Below, piece after piece: positions 18,163 through 26,296 of a stretch of 47,207 nucleotides of DNA. How positions within the stretch are numbered: the stretch's first letter is position 1; every line of letters begins with the position of its first letter. The notes below the pieces were generated by a model that did no database searches, had not been told where the DNA came from, and saw only the letters and a list, made by a program, of their open reading frames with translations. This DNA comes from Legionellaceae bacterium (GTDB taxonomy: Bacteria > Pseudomonadota > Gammaproteobacteria > Legionellales > Legionellaceae): positions 1 through 47,207 of the forward strand of contig CANJSM010000003.1 in assembly GCA_947477015.1 (NCBI GenBank). The letters are read 5' to 3'. The position numbers were made by a program, and so were the translations under genes.

Positions 18163-18849
18163 ATAAAAGAAACGATACCCGCATTCAAGAGGGGTCTCTC
18201 CAAAGACTTGATTAAATTTCATGCCTACACCTGCTGTAGCACTAAACGTGGTTGTTGTTTTTCCTGAGAACATGGAGTCAGGAAGGGTGATGCCATCAAG
18301 GGAGCGCTCTTGAAAACCCTTTGTGGCCATGAAATTAGGACCAATACCGGCATCAACAGTGAGCGCTAAACGTGTTGAATGTAAATCAATAGTGGATTTG
18401 GCTATGGCTAAAAGAGGGTAATGTGTCACGTTGTAGCGATAGGATAAATTAGTAAAAAAGCCTTCTTGCACAACAGTTCCTGCAACACTTGTTGTCGGAA
18501 GATAAAAGAAATTTAGGCCGTAGGATAAGTTAAACGTTGGTTTTACAGGCCCATCAATAAAGTAACCCAGCCCCACGAGCGCATTGCTGTTATTGCTGTT
18601 GCTTACGGTGAAATCATCACCGATGAGCCCGTCAATATTAATGTGTTGTGCTTTCCCCTGAGAGCCCCAGTAACCACCCAGTTGAAGCTGGGTATGTCCC
18701 TGTTTCAGATAATTAAACATACGGGCTGTTGATTTGAGTGAAGTGTTAGCATTATGGATTGGGTTGCTGGCCGCAAGTAGGGTATCAGAGCCCATCATGA
18801 ATAAGATAGCTAGCGCAATGTTGTTATATTTAACGCGATTAAAATACAT
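18061..18849 (-). CDS. outer-membrane beta-barrel protein
   Basis: This 262-residue exported protein has an N-terminal signal peptide (hydrophobic core ALAILFMMGSDTLLAA, cleavage near residue 27) followed by alternating amphipathic strands such as LVGLGYFID, FNLSYGLNFFYLP and GVGMKFNQVFGETPLECGYRFFYLG. This fits an eight- to ten-stranded porin-like or OmpW/OmpA-type barrel. I cannot name the family. AAGGAT precedes the ATG. The 3' end overlaps mdcB by 102 nt in convergent orientation, and the tRNA-Leu gene lies 79 nt upstream on the same strand. Confidence 0.82.
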   Translation of the reverse strand: MYFNRVKYNNIALAILFMMGSDTLLAASNPIHNANTSLKSTARMFNYLKQGHTQLQLGGYWGSQGKAQHINIDGLIGDDFTVSNSNNSNALVGLGYFIDGPVKPTFNLSYGLNFFYLPTTSVAGTVVQEGFFTNLSYRYNVTHYPLLAIAKSTIDLHSTRLALTVDAGIGPNFMATKGFQERSLDGITLPDSMFSGKTTTTFSATAGVGMKFNQVFGETPLECGYRFFYLGQGHFNVINSQVSTTLKTGNAYANAMVCSLTI

Positions 18850-18928
18850 GAAATATCCTTTTTCATATCGGGGAAAAAGAACATCATACTAAAGAATTGA
18901 GGATTAAGACATATTGTTGAAATAAATA

Positions 18929-19015
18929 TGGTACCGAGAAGAGGACTCGAACCTCCACGGGGTTGCCCCCACTAGCACCTGAAGCTAGCGTGTCTACCAA
19001 TTCCACCACCTCGGC
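18929..19015 (-). tRNA. tRNA-Leu (anticodon CAG)
   Basis: The minus strand folds as a class II tRNA of 87 nt including an encoded CCA (18929-18931). The acceptor stem is GCCGAGG with TCTCGGT, followed by discriminator A. The D-arm contains GGTGGAATTGGTAGAC, the anticodon loop is TTCAGGT with CAG at 18979-18981, a long variable arm GTGGGGGCAACCCCGT follows, and the T loop is TTCGAGT. It reads CTG leucine codons. The surrounding gene-free stretch 18850-19156 contains nothing else recognised apart from its promoter. Confidence 0.97.
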
Positions 19016-19025
19016 AATCGCTGCT

Positions 19026-19054
19026 AAAGTACCCAATTTTGGGTTGAATGTCAA
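19026..19054 (-). promoter_or_regulatory. sigma-70 promoter of tRNA-Leu
   Basis: On the minus strand a perfect TTGACA (19054-19049) is followed after 17 nt by TACTTT (19031-19026), placing initiation just upstream of the mature tRNA 5' end at 19015. The spacer contains ACCCAA and TTGGGT around two bases, a 6-bp inverted repeat. Confidence 0.65.
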
Positions 19055-19156
19055 CTCTCTTTGACATGTATAACATTGTATATCGTTTTAAAATTTAGTA
19101 ATCTGTTTAATTTGGAACACTAGCGACACAACTACTTGTTACTCAAGGAATGAATA

Positions 19157-21121
19157 ATGATTAAACGCACCATAACCACCGCTATTCTACTCGCAACAGC
19201 GATGCATCAAAGCGCATTCTCAGCCAGTGGTCTGTTATTTGATGTGACCACAGACGGGGCTACGTTGCAGATTAAAAGCTCAGTCCCTACCCATACCTAC
19301 GCCACGGCTGGCATTAAAATCAACACCCCTGGCGTTGCTTTCGCCACCACCTCTCCTGGGTGTAAGATGGCTGCGAATGGCTATTGTCTGTTTTCGGTCA
19401 GTGATCAAACAGCTGCTAATATTAGCACTACAGCGACCACCGGGGAACTGGCGTTTACACTGTGCTTAAATGGTGCTGCTGCCTTGTCTTGTCAGAGTTA
19501 TTCTAAAACATTGACCAGCTCGATGGTCACGGTGGGTTCGTACAGAATGACAAGCGGTGCGTATGTTCCAATTGGCTACACATCAAGCAATGGGGGTAGT
19601 ACGTGGACACTCAGTAACGGTGGGGTGTCGCCGTTAGTATCACTACCGGCGGACTCTTGGGTCAACAGCAGCGCGAGTGCTATCCTAAGCACAGTTGTTT
19701 GCGATCTCACTGGGCAACGTTGTACTTCAGTAGGTGTCTATGACCAAGGCATTGCCCCCAGCTATGTGCTAAAAAATGGTAGAGTTCCTTTAAGCTATAA
19801 CTCAATCAATGGAGGGCAATCGTGGGCATTAAGCAGTATGCCTATGCCTGCAGACAGTCTGACGGGCGGCAGTGCACAGGGTGGTTTAAACACGCCCATA
19901 TGTGACCCTAGCGGCCAGAAGTGCACGGCGGTCGGTATTTATATCAAAGGCGTCGCCCCTAACTATACAGCCTCCAATGGTGGTGTGCCTTTAAGTTATA
20001 CCTCAATCAACGGAGGACAGACCTGGGCATTAAGTGCTTCTCTGCCATTGCCACCGGACGTTCTAGTGGGCAGTAGTGCTAGAAGTAGACTTAATAACAT
20101 GGCTTGTGACCCTGCCGGCCAGAAGTGCACGGCGGTCGGTGCATATATTCAAGGTCTTACTCCCGGCTATACAACGAGTAATGGCTCGGCTCCTTTAAGC
20201 TATAGTTCAATGAATGGAGGACAGACGTGGGCATTAAGCGCTCCGCTGCCATTGCCCTCTGACGTTCTGATTACCAGCGATGCTAGCAGCATACTAAACA
20301 GCATCACTTGCGACCCGACAGGACAGAACTGCATTGCTCTAGGGTCCTATACTCAAGGCCTTGCCCCTGGCTATACAGTGAGTAATGGTACGGCGCCCTT
20401 AAGCTACACATCAACCAATGGCGGCCAAACGTGGGCATTAAGCGATACCCTGCCAGTCCCTGCGGACGCGGTGAGAGGTACTAATGCACTCATAGGAGCA
20501 GGGATCTCCATTGCATGTGATCCTACTGGGGTGATTTGTGCCGCAACATGTTCCTACCGCCGCGGCTCTGCACCAAACTATAATGTGTCTATTGGTCGAG
20601 TCCCTGTGGGCTACACCTCAAACAACGGAGGGCGTACATGGAGTTTAAGTAATATGCCCCTACCTGCAGATATATTAATAGACCGCTTGTCATCTTTTGG
20701 TTTATCTGCCCTGTCCTGCGATCTTATTGGGCAAAATTGCGTTGTGGTAGGAGGTTATGTACGGGGCGTCTCTCCGGGTTATACCGTGTCGAATGGGCAA
20801 GCTCCTGTGAGCTACTCGTCAAACAATGGAGGGCTAACATGGGCATTAAGCAATCAAGGCGCGCCTCTGCCATTGCCTGCAAATGCCGCAATAGATAGCA
20901 CGAGTATCACAACTTCACTTTCGCGGGTTTACTGTAATCCGACTAGTTTGCAATGCGTTGCCGTGGGGTATTACAGTTATATTGGCAGCGTCGGTGGGGA
21001 TTCTTTACCTCTAGCGTACACTTCTAAAGATGGTGGAACAACTTGGGCTTTGAGTAGCACTTTGCCATTAGCTAGTGATTCGAATGTACTCCCGAATGTC
21101 GGGCTAAATTCGGCTCATTAG
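19157..21121 (+). CDS. secreted protein with seven to eight Asp-box-like repeats
   Basis: This 654-residue protein has a signal peptide (cleavage near residue 23) and a first domain of about 100 residues with paired cysteines. Seven full repeats and one partial repeat of roughly 66-70 residues follow. Each repeat has PLSYTSxNGGQTWALS (an Asp-box/BNR-like loop), then LPLPADxL, then a cysteine pair as in CDPTGQKC, then AVGxYxxGxAPGYTxSNG. The pattern suggests a beta-propeller-like extracellular protein with one disulfide per blade. No sialidase catalytic residues are evident. AAGGAA precedes the ATG. The specific function is unknown. Confidence 0.88.
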   Translation: MIKRTITTAILLATAMHQSAFSASGLLFDVTTDGATLQIKSSVPTHTYATAGIKINTPGVAFATTSPGCKMAANGYCLFSVSDQTAANISTTATTGELAFTLCLNGAAALSCQSYSKTLTSSMVTVGSYRMTSGAYVPIGYTSSNGGSTWTLSNGGVSPLVSLPADSWVNSSASAILSTVVCDLTGQRCTSVGVYDQGIAPSYVLKNGRVPLSYNSINGGQSWALSSMPMPADSLTGGSAQGGLNTPICDPSGQKCTAVGIYIKGVAPNYTASNGGVPLSYTSINGGQTWALSASLPLPPDVLVGSSARSRLNNMACDPAGQKCTAVGAYIQGLTPGYTTSNGSAPLSYSSMNGGQTWALSAPLPLPSDVLITSDASSILNSITCDPTGQNCIALGSYTQGLAPGYTVSNGTAPLSYTSTNGGQTWALSDTLPVPADAVRGTNALIGAGISIACDPTGVICAATCSYRRGSAPNYNVSIGRVPVGYTSNNGGRTWSLSNMPLPADILIDRLSSFGLSALSCDLIGQNCVVVGGYVRGVSPGYTVSNGQAPVSYSSNNGGLTWALSNQGAPLPLPANAAIDSTSITTSLSRVYCNPTSLQCVAVGYYSYIGSVGGDSLPLAYTSKDGGTTWALSSTLPLASDSNVLPNVGLNSAH

Positions 21122-21142
21122 CAGTTATAGTGATGTCGATTG

Positions 21143-21164
21143 GGTTGGGCCTGGGCCCAACCTA
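21143..21164 (+). repeat. palindromic element between the repeat-protein gene and fumC
   Basis: GGTTGGGCC-TG-GGCCCAACC (21143-21162) followed by TA. It has nine-base arms and a different loop dinucleotide from other copies. It lies in the 71-nt space between convergent genes. Confidence 0.88.
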
Positions 21165-21192
21165 TACCGATTTGTAGCCTTCTAGGCTTCAC

Positions 21193-22584
21193 TTACGCCG
21201 GAGCAATCATTTTCTCAGGCCTTACGTATTCAGCAAACTGCTCAGCCGTTAAAAAACCCAACTGAATGGCTGCTTCTTGTAAAGAGATGTTGTCATGATG
21301 TGCCGTTTTCGCAATTTTAGCGGCTTTGTCATAGCCAATATGTTGATTGAGTGCGGTCACCAGCATCAGTGAGTTTTGCACGTAATAATCAATCATAGGG
21401 CGGTTGACGGTGAGGTCCTCGACACAAAATTCTTGAAATGACAGGCAAGTGTCTGCTAGTAGATTCAGTGAGTGCAGGACATTGAAAATAATTACGGGCT
21501 TGAACACATTTAACTCGAAGTTTCCTTGGCTGTCAGCAACCGCAACGGTGGTGTCATTGCCAATGACCTGAGCACAGACCATGGTCATGGCTTCTGCTTG
21601 AGTTGGATTGACTTTGCCTGGCATAATCGATGAACCGGGTTCATTTTCTGGCAAAATCAGTTCACCTAATCCACAGCGTGGACCTGAACCTAACCAACGT
21701 AGATCATTCGCAATTTTCATGAGGGCGCAGGCGAGAGTTTTTAATACACTGTGCGCCATCACCAAGGCTTCATGTGAGGCTAATGCAGCAAATTTATTGG
21801 GTGCGGTGACAAACGGCAATCCTGTGAGATCAGCAATGTGAGCTGCTGATTTTACAGCAAATTGCGGCAAAGTATTTAAGCCTGTTCCAACAGCTGTGCC
21901 ACCTAATGCTAATTCGTACAGTTCTGGCATGACTTTGTCAATGCGTAGTAGGCATGCGTCTAGTTGAGCAACATAGCCTGAAAATTCTTGTCCCAGCGTT
22001 AGGGGTACTGCATCTTGTAAATGAGTCCGGCCTATTTTGACGATATCTTGGAACGCGTTCATTTTCGCAGCCAATCCATCTCTCAGTGTACGCACAGCCG
22101 GGATCAGTTTGTGCTGAAAGGCTAGGGTTGCGGCAATGTGCATTGCGGTTGGAAACGTGTCATTGGATGATTGAGACATGTTAACGTCATCATTGGGATG
22201 AACAGGAGACTTGCTGCCCATTTTGCCACCGGCAATTTCAATGGCGCGATTGGAAATAACTTCATTGGCATTCATATTCGATTGCGTACCACTGCCTGTT
22301 TGCCAGACATGTAGCGGGAAATGTGCATCAAGACTGCCGGAGCTGACCTCGTTCGCTGCTTGAATGATCAAGTCTGCTTTGGCTTGTGACAATTTACCCA
22401 ATTCAAGATTCGTTAAAGCCGCGGCTTTTTTTAATAATCCAAAGGCATGGGTGATTTCTTTGGGCATAATATCGCGGCCAATGTTAAAATGGTGCAAGGA
22501 ACGCTGCGTTTGAGCGCCCCAATATTTGTCTGCTGGAACTTGGATTTCGCCCATGCTATCGGTTTCAATGCGTGTTGTGCTCAT
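21193..22584 (-). CDS. fumC: class II fumarate hydratase
   Basis: FumC interconverts fumarate and malate in the TCA cycle without an iron-sulfur cluster. The 463 residues have the aspartase/fumarase superfamily signature [13 protein letters not shown], the active-site blocks [12 protein letters not shown] and [13 protein letters not shown], and the [14 protein letters not shown] segment. Length and order of motifs are normal. It is monocistronic and divergent from rsmE, with about 97 nt between starts. Confidence 0.97.
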   Translation of the reverse strand: MSTTRIETDSMGEIQVPADKYWGAQTQRSLHHFNIGRDIMPKEITHAFGLLKKAAALTNLELGKLSQAKADLIIQAANEVSSGSLDAHFPLHVWQTGSGTQSNMNANEVISNRAIEIAGGKMGSKSPVHPNDDVNMSQSSNDTFPTAMHIAATLAFQHKLIPAVRTLRDGLAAKMNAFQDIVKIGRTHLQDAVPLTLGQEFSGYVAQLDACLLRIDKVMPELYELALGGTAVGTGLNTLPQFAVKSAAHIADLTGLPFVTAPNKFAALASHEALVMAHSVLKTLACALMKIANDLRWLGSGPRCGLGELILPENEPGSSIMPGKVNPTQAEAMTMVCAQVIGNDTTVAVADSQGNFELNVFKPVIIFNVLHSLNLLADTCLSFQEFCVEDLTVNRPMIDYYVQNSLMLVTALNQHIGYDKAAKIAKTAHHDNISLQEAAIQLGFLTAEQFAEYVRPEKMIAPA

Positions 22585-22681
22585 GCTGATTGACTCTCTT
22601 GACTGAAAAAAAACTATTTTAACACAAGCTTTCGTAATTATTGATATACTTATATATTGACTTGTTTTTGTGAGATGTTTG

Positions 22682-23410
22682 GTGCGAACAATACGAATTT
22701 ACCAGCCCGGCGATTATTCTGTAGGCGATGTTGTAGAGCTTTCACCTACTGCTAGTCAACACGTGGGGGTGGTGTTGCGTATGCAGCCTGATGATAAAGT
22801 GATTTTATTTTGTGGTGATAATCGTGAGTTGACGGCATGTATCACTCAAGTACAGAAGAAAAAAGTGATCGTAATTATTGTTGCAGAACAATTTGTGAGC
22901 CGTGAATCCCCCAGAGCTATCCACCTCGCACAAGCCATTTCGAAAGGTGATCGTATGGAGTGGGTGGTGCAAAAAGCAGTTGAGTTGGGTGTGGCCAGTA
23001 TTACGCCTATATTCACGACGCATTGCGTGGTTAAACTCGATTCGGAGCGGCTCAGTAAAAAGCAGGCTCAATGGCAAGCCATCGCGATTGCTGCCTGTGA
23101 ACAATCTGGACGCAATTATGTGCCTGTTGTGCATTCTGCTTGTTCTTTAAGTGAGTATTTGCATGCCTGCGATGCAACCTTTAAACTAGTTCTTCATCCG
23201 TATGCAGCCAAGTCTTGGCGTGAGGGGGTTGGCGCTACTGGTGATATCGCTTTGCTCATTGGGCCTGAGGGTGGATTGAGTGATGAGGAAGTCATTCACG
23301 CACAAACGCATGGTTTTGATTCCTTGTGTTTGGGGCCGAGAATTTTACGTACTGAAACAGCAGCGGTTGCCGCATTGAGTGTTTTGCAAGCGCTTGCTGG
23401 TGATTTATAA
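22682..23410 (+). CDS. rsmE: 16S rRNA (uracil1498-N3)-methyltransferase
   Basis: RsmE methylates U1498 of 16S rRNA in the decoding region, using S-adenosylmethionine. It is a SPOUT-class enzyme with the C-terminal knot motifs [13 protein letters not shown] and [16 protein letters not shown]. The start is taken as GTG 22682, giving [10 protein letters not shown] as in other members and 242 residues; GTG 22670 would add four residues. The trxA gene follows after 35 nt. Confidence 0.95.
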   Translation: MRTIRIYQPGDYSVGDVVELSPTASQHVGVVLRMQPDDKVILFCGDNRELTACITQVQKKKVIVIIVAEQFVSRESPRAIHLAQAISKGDRMEWVVQKAVELGVASITPIFTTHCVVKLDSERLSKKQAQWQAIAIAACEQSGRNYVPVVHSACSLSEYLHACDATFKLVLHPYAAKSWREGVGATGDIALLIGPEGGLSDEEVIHAQTHGFDSLCLGPRILRTETAAVAALSVLQALAGDL

Positions 23411-23445
23411 ACCGATTTTAATTTTAATCAACAGAGGATTTTTTC

Positions 23446-23772
23446 ATGAGTCAATATACAAAAGCAGTCACTGATGCCAGTTTCGAGCAAGACGTTCTTA
23501 ATTCTACCAAGCCTGTTTTGGTTGATTTTTGGGCTGAATGGTGTGGGCCTTGCCGTGCACTGACGCCAGTTTTTAATGATGTTGCTGAAAGCCATCATGA
23601 TAAAGTCACGTTTGTTAAAATTAACATTGATGAAAACCCAAAAACACCGTCAAAATATGGCGTAATGAGCATTCCTACCTTGATTCTGTTTAAAAATGGT
23701 CTGGTTGAAGCGACTAAAATGGGATTGCAAACCAAGTCTGAATTAAGTGCTTTTGTGGATGGTAATATTTAA
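23446..23772 (+). CDS. trxA: thioredoxin
   Basis: This is a 108-residue cytosolic thioredoxin with the active-site WCGPC (residues 32-36), the preceding VDFWAEW strand, and the cis-proline loop MSIPTLILFKNG. AGAGGA lies upstream of the ATG. It is convergent with icmX; the 75-nt space between them holds the most perfect of the palindromic elements. Confidence 0.97.
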   Translation: MSQYTKAVTDASFEQDVLNSTKPVLVDFWAEWCGPCRALTPVFNDVAESHHDKVTFVKINIDENPKTPSKYGVMSIPTLILFKNGLVEATKMGLQTKSELSAFVDGNI

Positions 23773-23790
23773 GACAATTAGTGTGCAGGC

Positions 23791-23816
23791 ATAGGTAGGG
23801 CCTCGGCCCTACCTAT
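23791..23816. repeat. palindromic element between trxA and icmX, covariant copy
   Basis: ATAGGTAGGGCC-TC-GGCCCTACCTAT has perfect 12-base arms. Compared with the common core, GTTGGGCC has become GTAGGGCC and the partner arm has changed to match. This compensatory change points to selection or correction for pairing. It sits between convergent genes. Confidence 0.88.
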
Positions 23817-23847
23817 ATTTGTTGATTTCAAATGAATCGTTCACCAC

Positions 23848-25278
23848 TTACTCGTTTTCATTGGCTGTAGCGGGAGTACTAGTCCCTGTAGTTGCACTAG
23901 CAATTTCTTCTGCACTAGGCGCTGAAGGCATATTCTGTTTTAAGGCTTCTATGAGCAATAAGGAATTGGTTAACAACAAGCGTTCATCTTGTTGGCGGTT
24001 TAAATACAATTGATAATTGATTTCAGCCAATAAGATAGCCATTTCTTTTTGTACAGTGGCCGGTGATGCTTTATTTATTTGAGTGATCCATTGCGGAGTG
24101 TCTGTGGCTACTCCAGCGGGGTTGTACAATCTCCGGGTTGCCATGGTCATTTCAGTTAGTGCCTGACTCGTTGCGTTTGCGTTTGAGCCTGTTTGAGACT
24201 GACCCTGCGGTATTCTTTTTGATAAAATATAGTATAAATTACTGACCGGTACGGATGCTTGCGCGGCATACACGCGCATGCCTGCAAAGTATGTGTCTAG
24301 TAAGGCTAACGCCTTTTCTTTTGTTAACCGGCTGCTGGCTGGTGAGTTGATTGCATACAGCAAATTGTTATAGTTCGCTTGAGTCGGCATAGGGACTGGC
24401 ATTGCCGCGCCACTTGCATAACGAATAAAGTTATTCGCTTGCTCTGCTTGATTCGTAGCGATTAATCCAGCAGCATTTGATTTTGGGCTGGTTGTCGCAT
24501 TTGGGCTGGTTGTCGCATTTGAGGTGGTTGAATACAACAGAGGTGCAATCAAACTATTACTATTCAACTCGCTAATAATAGGATTTTGAGTATTTGAGGG
24601 CAGAAACGGGGTTGCTGGTATTGTACCCACCACGTTATTGAGTATTTTATTATTATACAGGTAGGTGCAGTCCCCAACGGTCTGACTGTTGTTGTTTAGC
24701 CAGTTTCCCGCGCTGTCCATGCAGTAAGTGTAATTCGGTGTGCTCATTAAATTCAAAACAAATTGACTGACAGGATCCGCTTGGTATGTTTGTTGATCCA
24801 TGAGCGGAGACACGGTCACTGCTGCGTTAGCCGCACCTTTTTCGGAAGGTCCACCAGAGCTTGGGGATTGATATGACAAAAAGGTCGTGTTGGCTAACGT
24901 ATTAAGTGCAGCATAAGTTGCATTATCTGACGGCACAAAATTCATGCTCGTTGAATCTGAGGAGGATGCATTTACAGGGATTGAGCCTATCATGGTGATT
25001 AATGCTGCGGCAGCCATGCTTTGAAGAACGGTAGGGGGGGTAATTAATAACGTACTGATAGGCGTGTCCACCTCCATATTCAGATCAAAACCTAGGTCAC
25101 CGCCAAGATTAAAGATATATTTTGCCAAGGCTCGAATCGAATCATTGCCCTCAGTGGTTGGCGATACTGGAGTAATCGTGAGATTCGATGTATCTTCAGC
25201 GTGTCCGATGCTTGTGACAGAAAGGGTCGTTATTAAAACCAGTAGCTTTAATATATTGCCATGTATTTTTGTTTTCAT
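23848..25278 (-). CDS. icmX: Dot/Icm type IVB secretion protein IcmX
   Basis: IcmX is a periplasmic or secreted accessory protein of the Dot/Icm system. The 476 residues start with a signal peptide (core LKLLVLITTLSV, cleavage after GHA near residue 27), and the mature part has the SPVTTEGNDSIRALAKYIFNLGG-type opening and a C-terminal ILLAEINYQLYLNRQQDERLLLTNSLLL segment characteristic of IcmX. An 18-nt tandem repeat at 24485-24520 encodes NATTSP copies. Its start overlaps the icmW stop by 4 nt, so icmW-icmX form an operon. Confidence 0.93.
   Translation of the reverse strand: MKTKIHGNILKLLVLITTLSVTSIGHAEDTSNLTITPVSPTTEGNDSIRALAKYIFNLGGDLGFDLNMEVDTPISTLLITPPTVLQSMAAAALITMIGSIPVNASSSDSTSMNFVPSDNATYAALNTLANTTFLSYQSPSSGGPSEKGAANAAVTVSPLMDQQTYQADPVSQFVLNLMSTPNYTYCMDSAGNWLNNNSQTVGDCTYLYNNKILNNVVGTIPATPFLPSNTQNPIISELNSNSLIAPLLYSTTSNATTSPNATTSPKSNAAGLIATNQAEQANNFIRYASGAAMPVPMPTQANYNNLLYAINSPASSRLTKEKALALLDTYFAGMRVYAAQASVPVSNLYYILSKRIPQGQSQTGSNANATSQALTEMTMATRRLYNPAGVATDTPQWITQINKASPATVQKEMAILLAEINYQLYLNRQQDERLLLTNSLLLIEALKQNMPSAPSAEEIASATTGTSTPATANENE
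24485..24520 (-). repeat. 18-nt tandem repeat inside icmX
   Basis: GGGCTGGTTGTCGCATTT occurs twice in direct succession (24485-24502 and 24503-24520), with a diverged third unit after it. It stays in frame and lengthens a Thr/Ser/Asn/Pro linker by six residues per unit. Confidence 0.85.
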
Positions 25279-25730
25279 TCTTCTCCCTCCAAGGCTTGAG
25301 ATACCAGTTTAAGTCGCGACTCAGAGAACGCACGCGATAATAAACGAAGGCGTTCAAAGACGATGTTTCGTTTGAGAAAAAAACCAGCGGCGTCATGGCT
25401 GCCCATGCTTCTTTCTTCTGCATGAATTAATATTTTTGAGGCACTACCTGGGTGGGCCATGTCAATTGCTTGCAGTAACCGCAGGCCACGCCCAGATTTA
25501 ATATTACCGACTAATCGAATAAATTTATCCTCGTGATTCAACCGACTCATGTCGACTTGTTGAACATCATCTAGCTCCTTGCTCAATTGGAGCATGGCTT
25601 CTTCTAACTCAGGGTTTCCATCGAGGGTCCAGTCCTCTACGCCTTCCATAAAAGTGACTACGCGATATATCATCGGATCAGGGTATTCACTCCAGTATTG
25701 GGCTGAAGCCTCTAAGCTAAGATCAGGCAT
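25275..25730 (-). CDS. icmW: Dot/Icm type IVB secretion chaperone IcmW
   Basis: IcmW is the small acidic cytosolic protein that with IcmS forms the adaptor recruiting effectors to the DotL coupling complex. The start MPDLS at 25730 gives 151 residues, the usual IcmW length. Highly conserved stretches include DPMIYRVVTFMEGVE, DGNPELEEAM, VGNIKSGRGLRLLQAID and FFLKRNIVFERLRLLSR. It is divergent from icmV and overlaps icmX by 4 nt. IcmS is not in this window. Confidence 0.97.
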   Translation of the reverse strand: MPDLSLEASAQYWSEYPDPMIYRVVTFMEGVEDWTLDGNPELEEAMLQLSKELDDVQQVDMSRLNHEDKFIRLVGNIKSGRGLRLLQAIDMAHPGSASKILIHAEERSMGSHDAAGFFLKRNIVFERLRLLSRAFSESRLKLVSQALEGEE

Positions 25731-25772
25731 TTGTTTACTCTTTGTTGGGTTAGTATGATTGGTGTGAGAGAG

Positions 25773-25802
25773 TTGCGTCCTCACTATCTATTATCATATA
25801 GT
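25773..25802 (+). promoter_or_regulatory. candidate sigma-70 promoter of icmV-dotA
   Basis: TTGCGT (25773-25778) and TATAGT (25797-25802) are 18 nt apart, 36 nt before the icmV ATG, in the 107-nt divergent icmW/icmV region. No clear PmrA-type direct repeat was seen there. Confidence 0.4.
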
Positions 25803-25837
25803 ATCAAATACAGAAGTCCATCAAATAAGACTCCATT

Positions 25838-26296
25838 ATGGCAAAACCGTCACACACAAGAATCAAGCGCTTATTCTCTAATGTATTTAAAATTAAGTCA
25901 TGGCTTGATCTAGATCGTATTGAATCAGGGTATCAGTATGTCAAGGAGCAGGCATCCACGTATTTTATTCCTAGCACACCAAAAACAAATGAGTCGTTTG
26001 ATCTTGCGAAAACACGATTAAAATTATCTGATGAAGATCTGTTGGTGCGTGAAAAAGGATTGTTTCGGTTAAGTGTCATCATGATGATTGCAGCAATAGT
26101 TATTTTTATTTATAGCATGTACAACTTGTTTTATGGCTATTATGCGGCCCTGCTGGTGAGCATCGTGGTCAATATGTTGGCCTTGGTCATGGCCTTTCGC
26201 TATCATTTTTGGTATTTTCAGATTAAAAATAAGCGGTTGGGTTGTTCTGTGCATGAATGGTTTATGCAAGGGATCCTAGGGGTAAAAGATGAATAA
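25838..26296 (+). CDS. icmV: Dot/Icm type IVB secretion protein IcmV
   Basis: IcmV is a small inner-membrane Dot/Icm protein of poorly defined function. The 152 residues match the Legionella family size. A basic N-terminus is followed by a soluble stretch, then two transmembrane helices forming a hairpin around residues 78-130 (LSVIMMIAAIVIFIYSMYNLF and YYAALLVSIVVNMLALVMAF). It overlaps the dotA start by 8 nt, the conserved icmV-dotA arrangement. Confidence 0.93.
   Translation: MAKPSHTRIKRLFSNVFKIKSWLDLDRIESGYQYVKEQASTYFIPSTPKTNESFDLAKTRLKLSDEDLLVREKGLFRLSVIMMIAAIVIFIYSMYNLFYGYYAALLVSIVVNMLALVMAFRYHFWYFQIKNKRLGCSVHEWFMQGILGVKDE

Noticed and set aside
19560-21120. Regularly spaced repeats that could suggest a CRISPR-like array
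   Set aside because: The repeats are about 200 nt, diverged, and in frame with a continuous protein; they are protein-domain repeats.
23791-23816. Standard intrinsic terminator for trxA
   Set aside because: The stem is strong, but only TATTT follows, not a clear T-run, and the same stem occurs in other contexts including inside a gene; it is better described as a member of the dispersed family.
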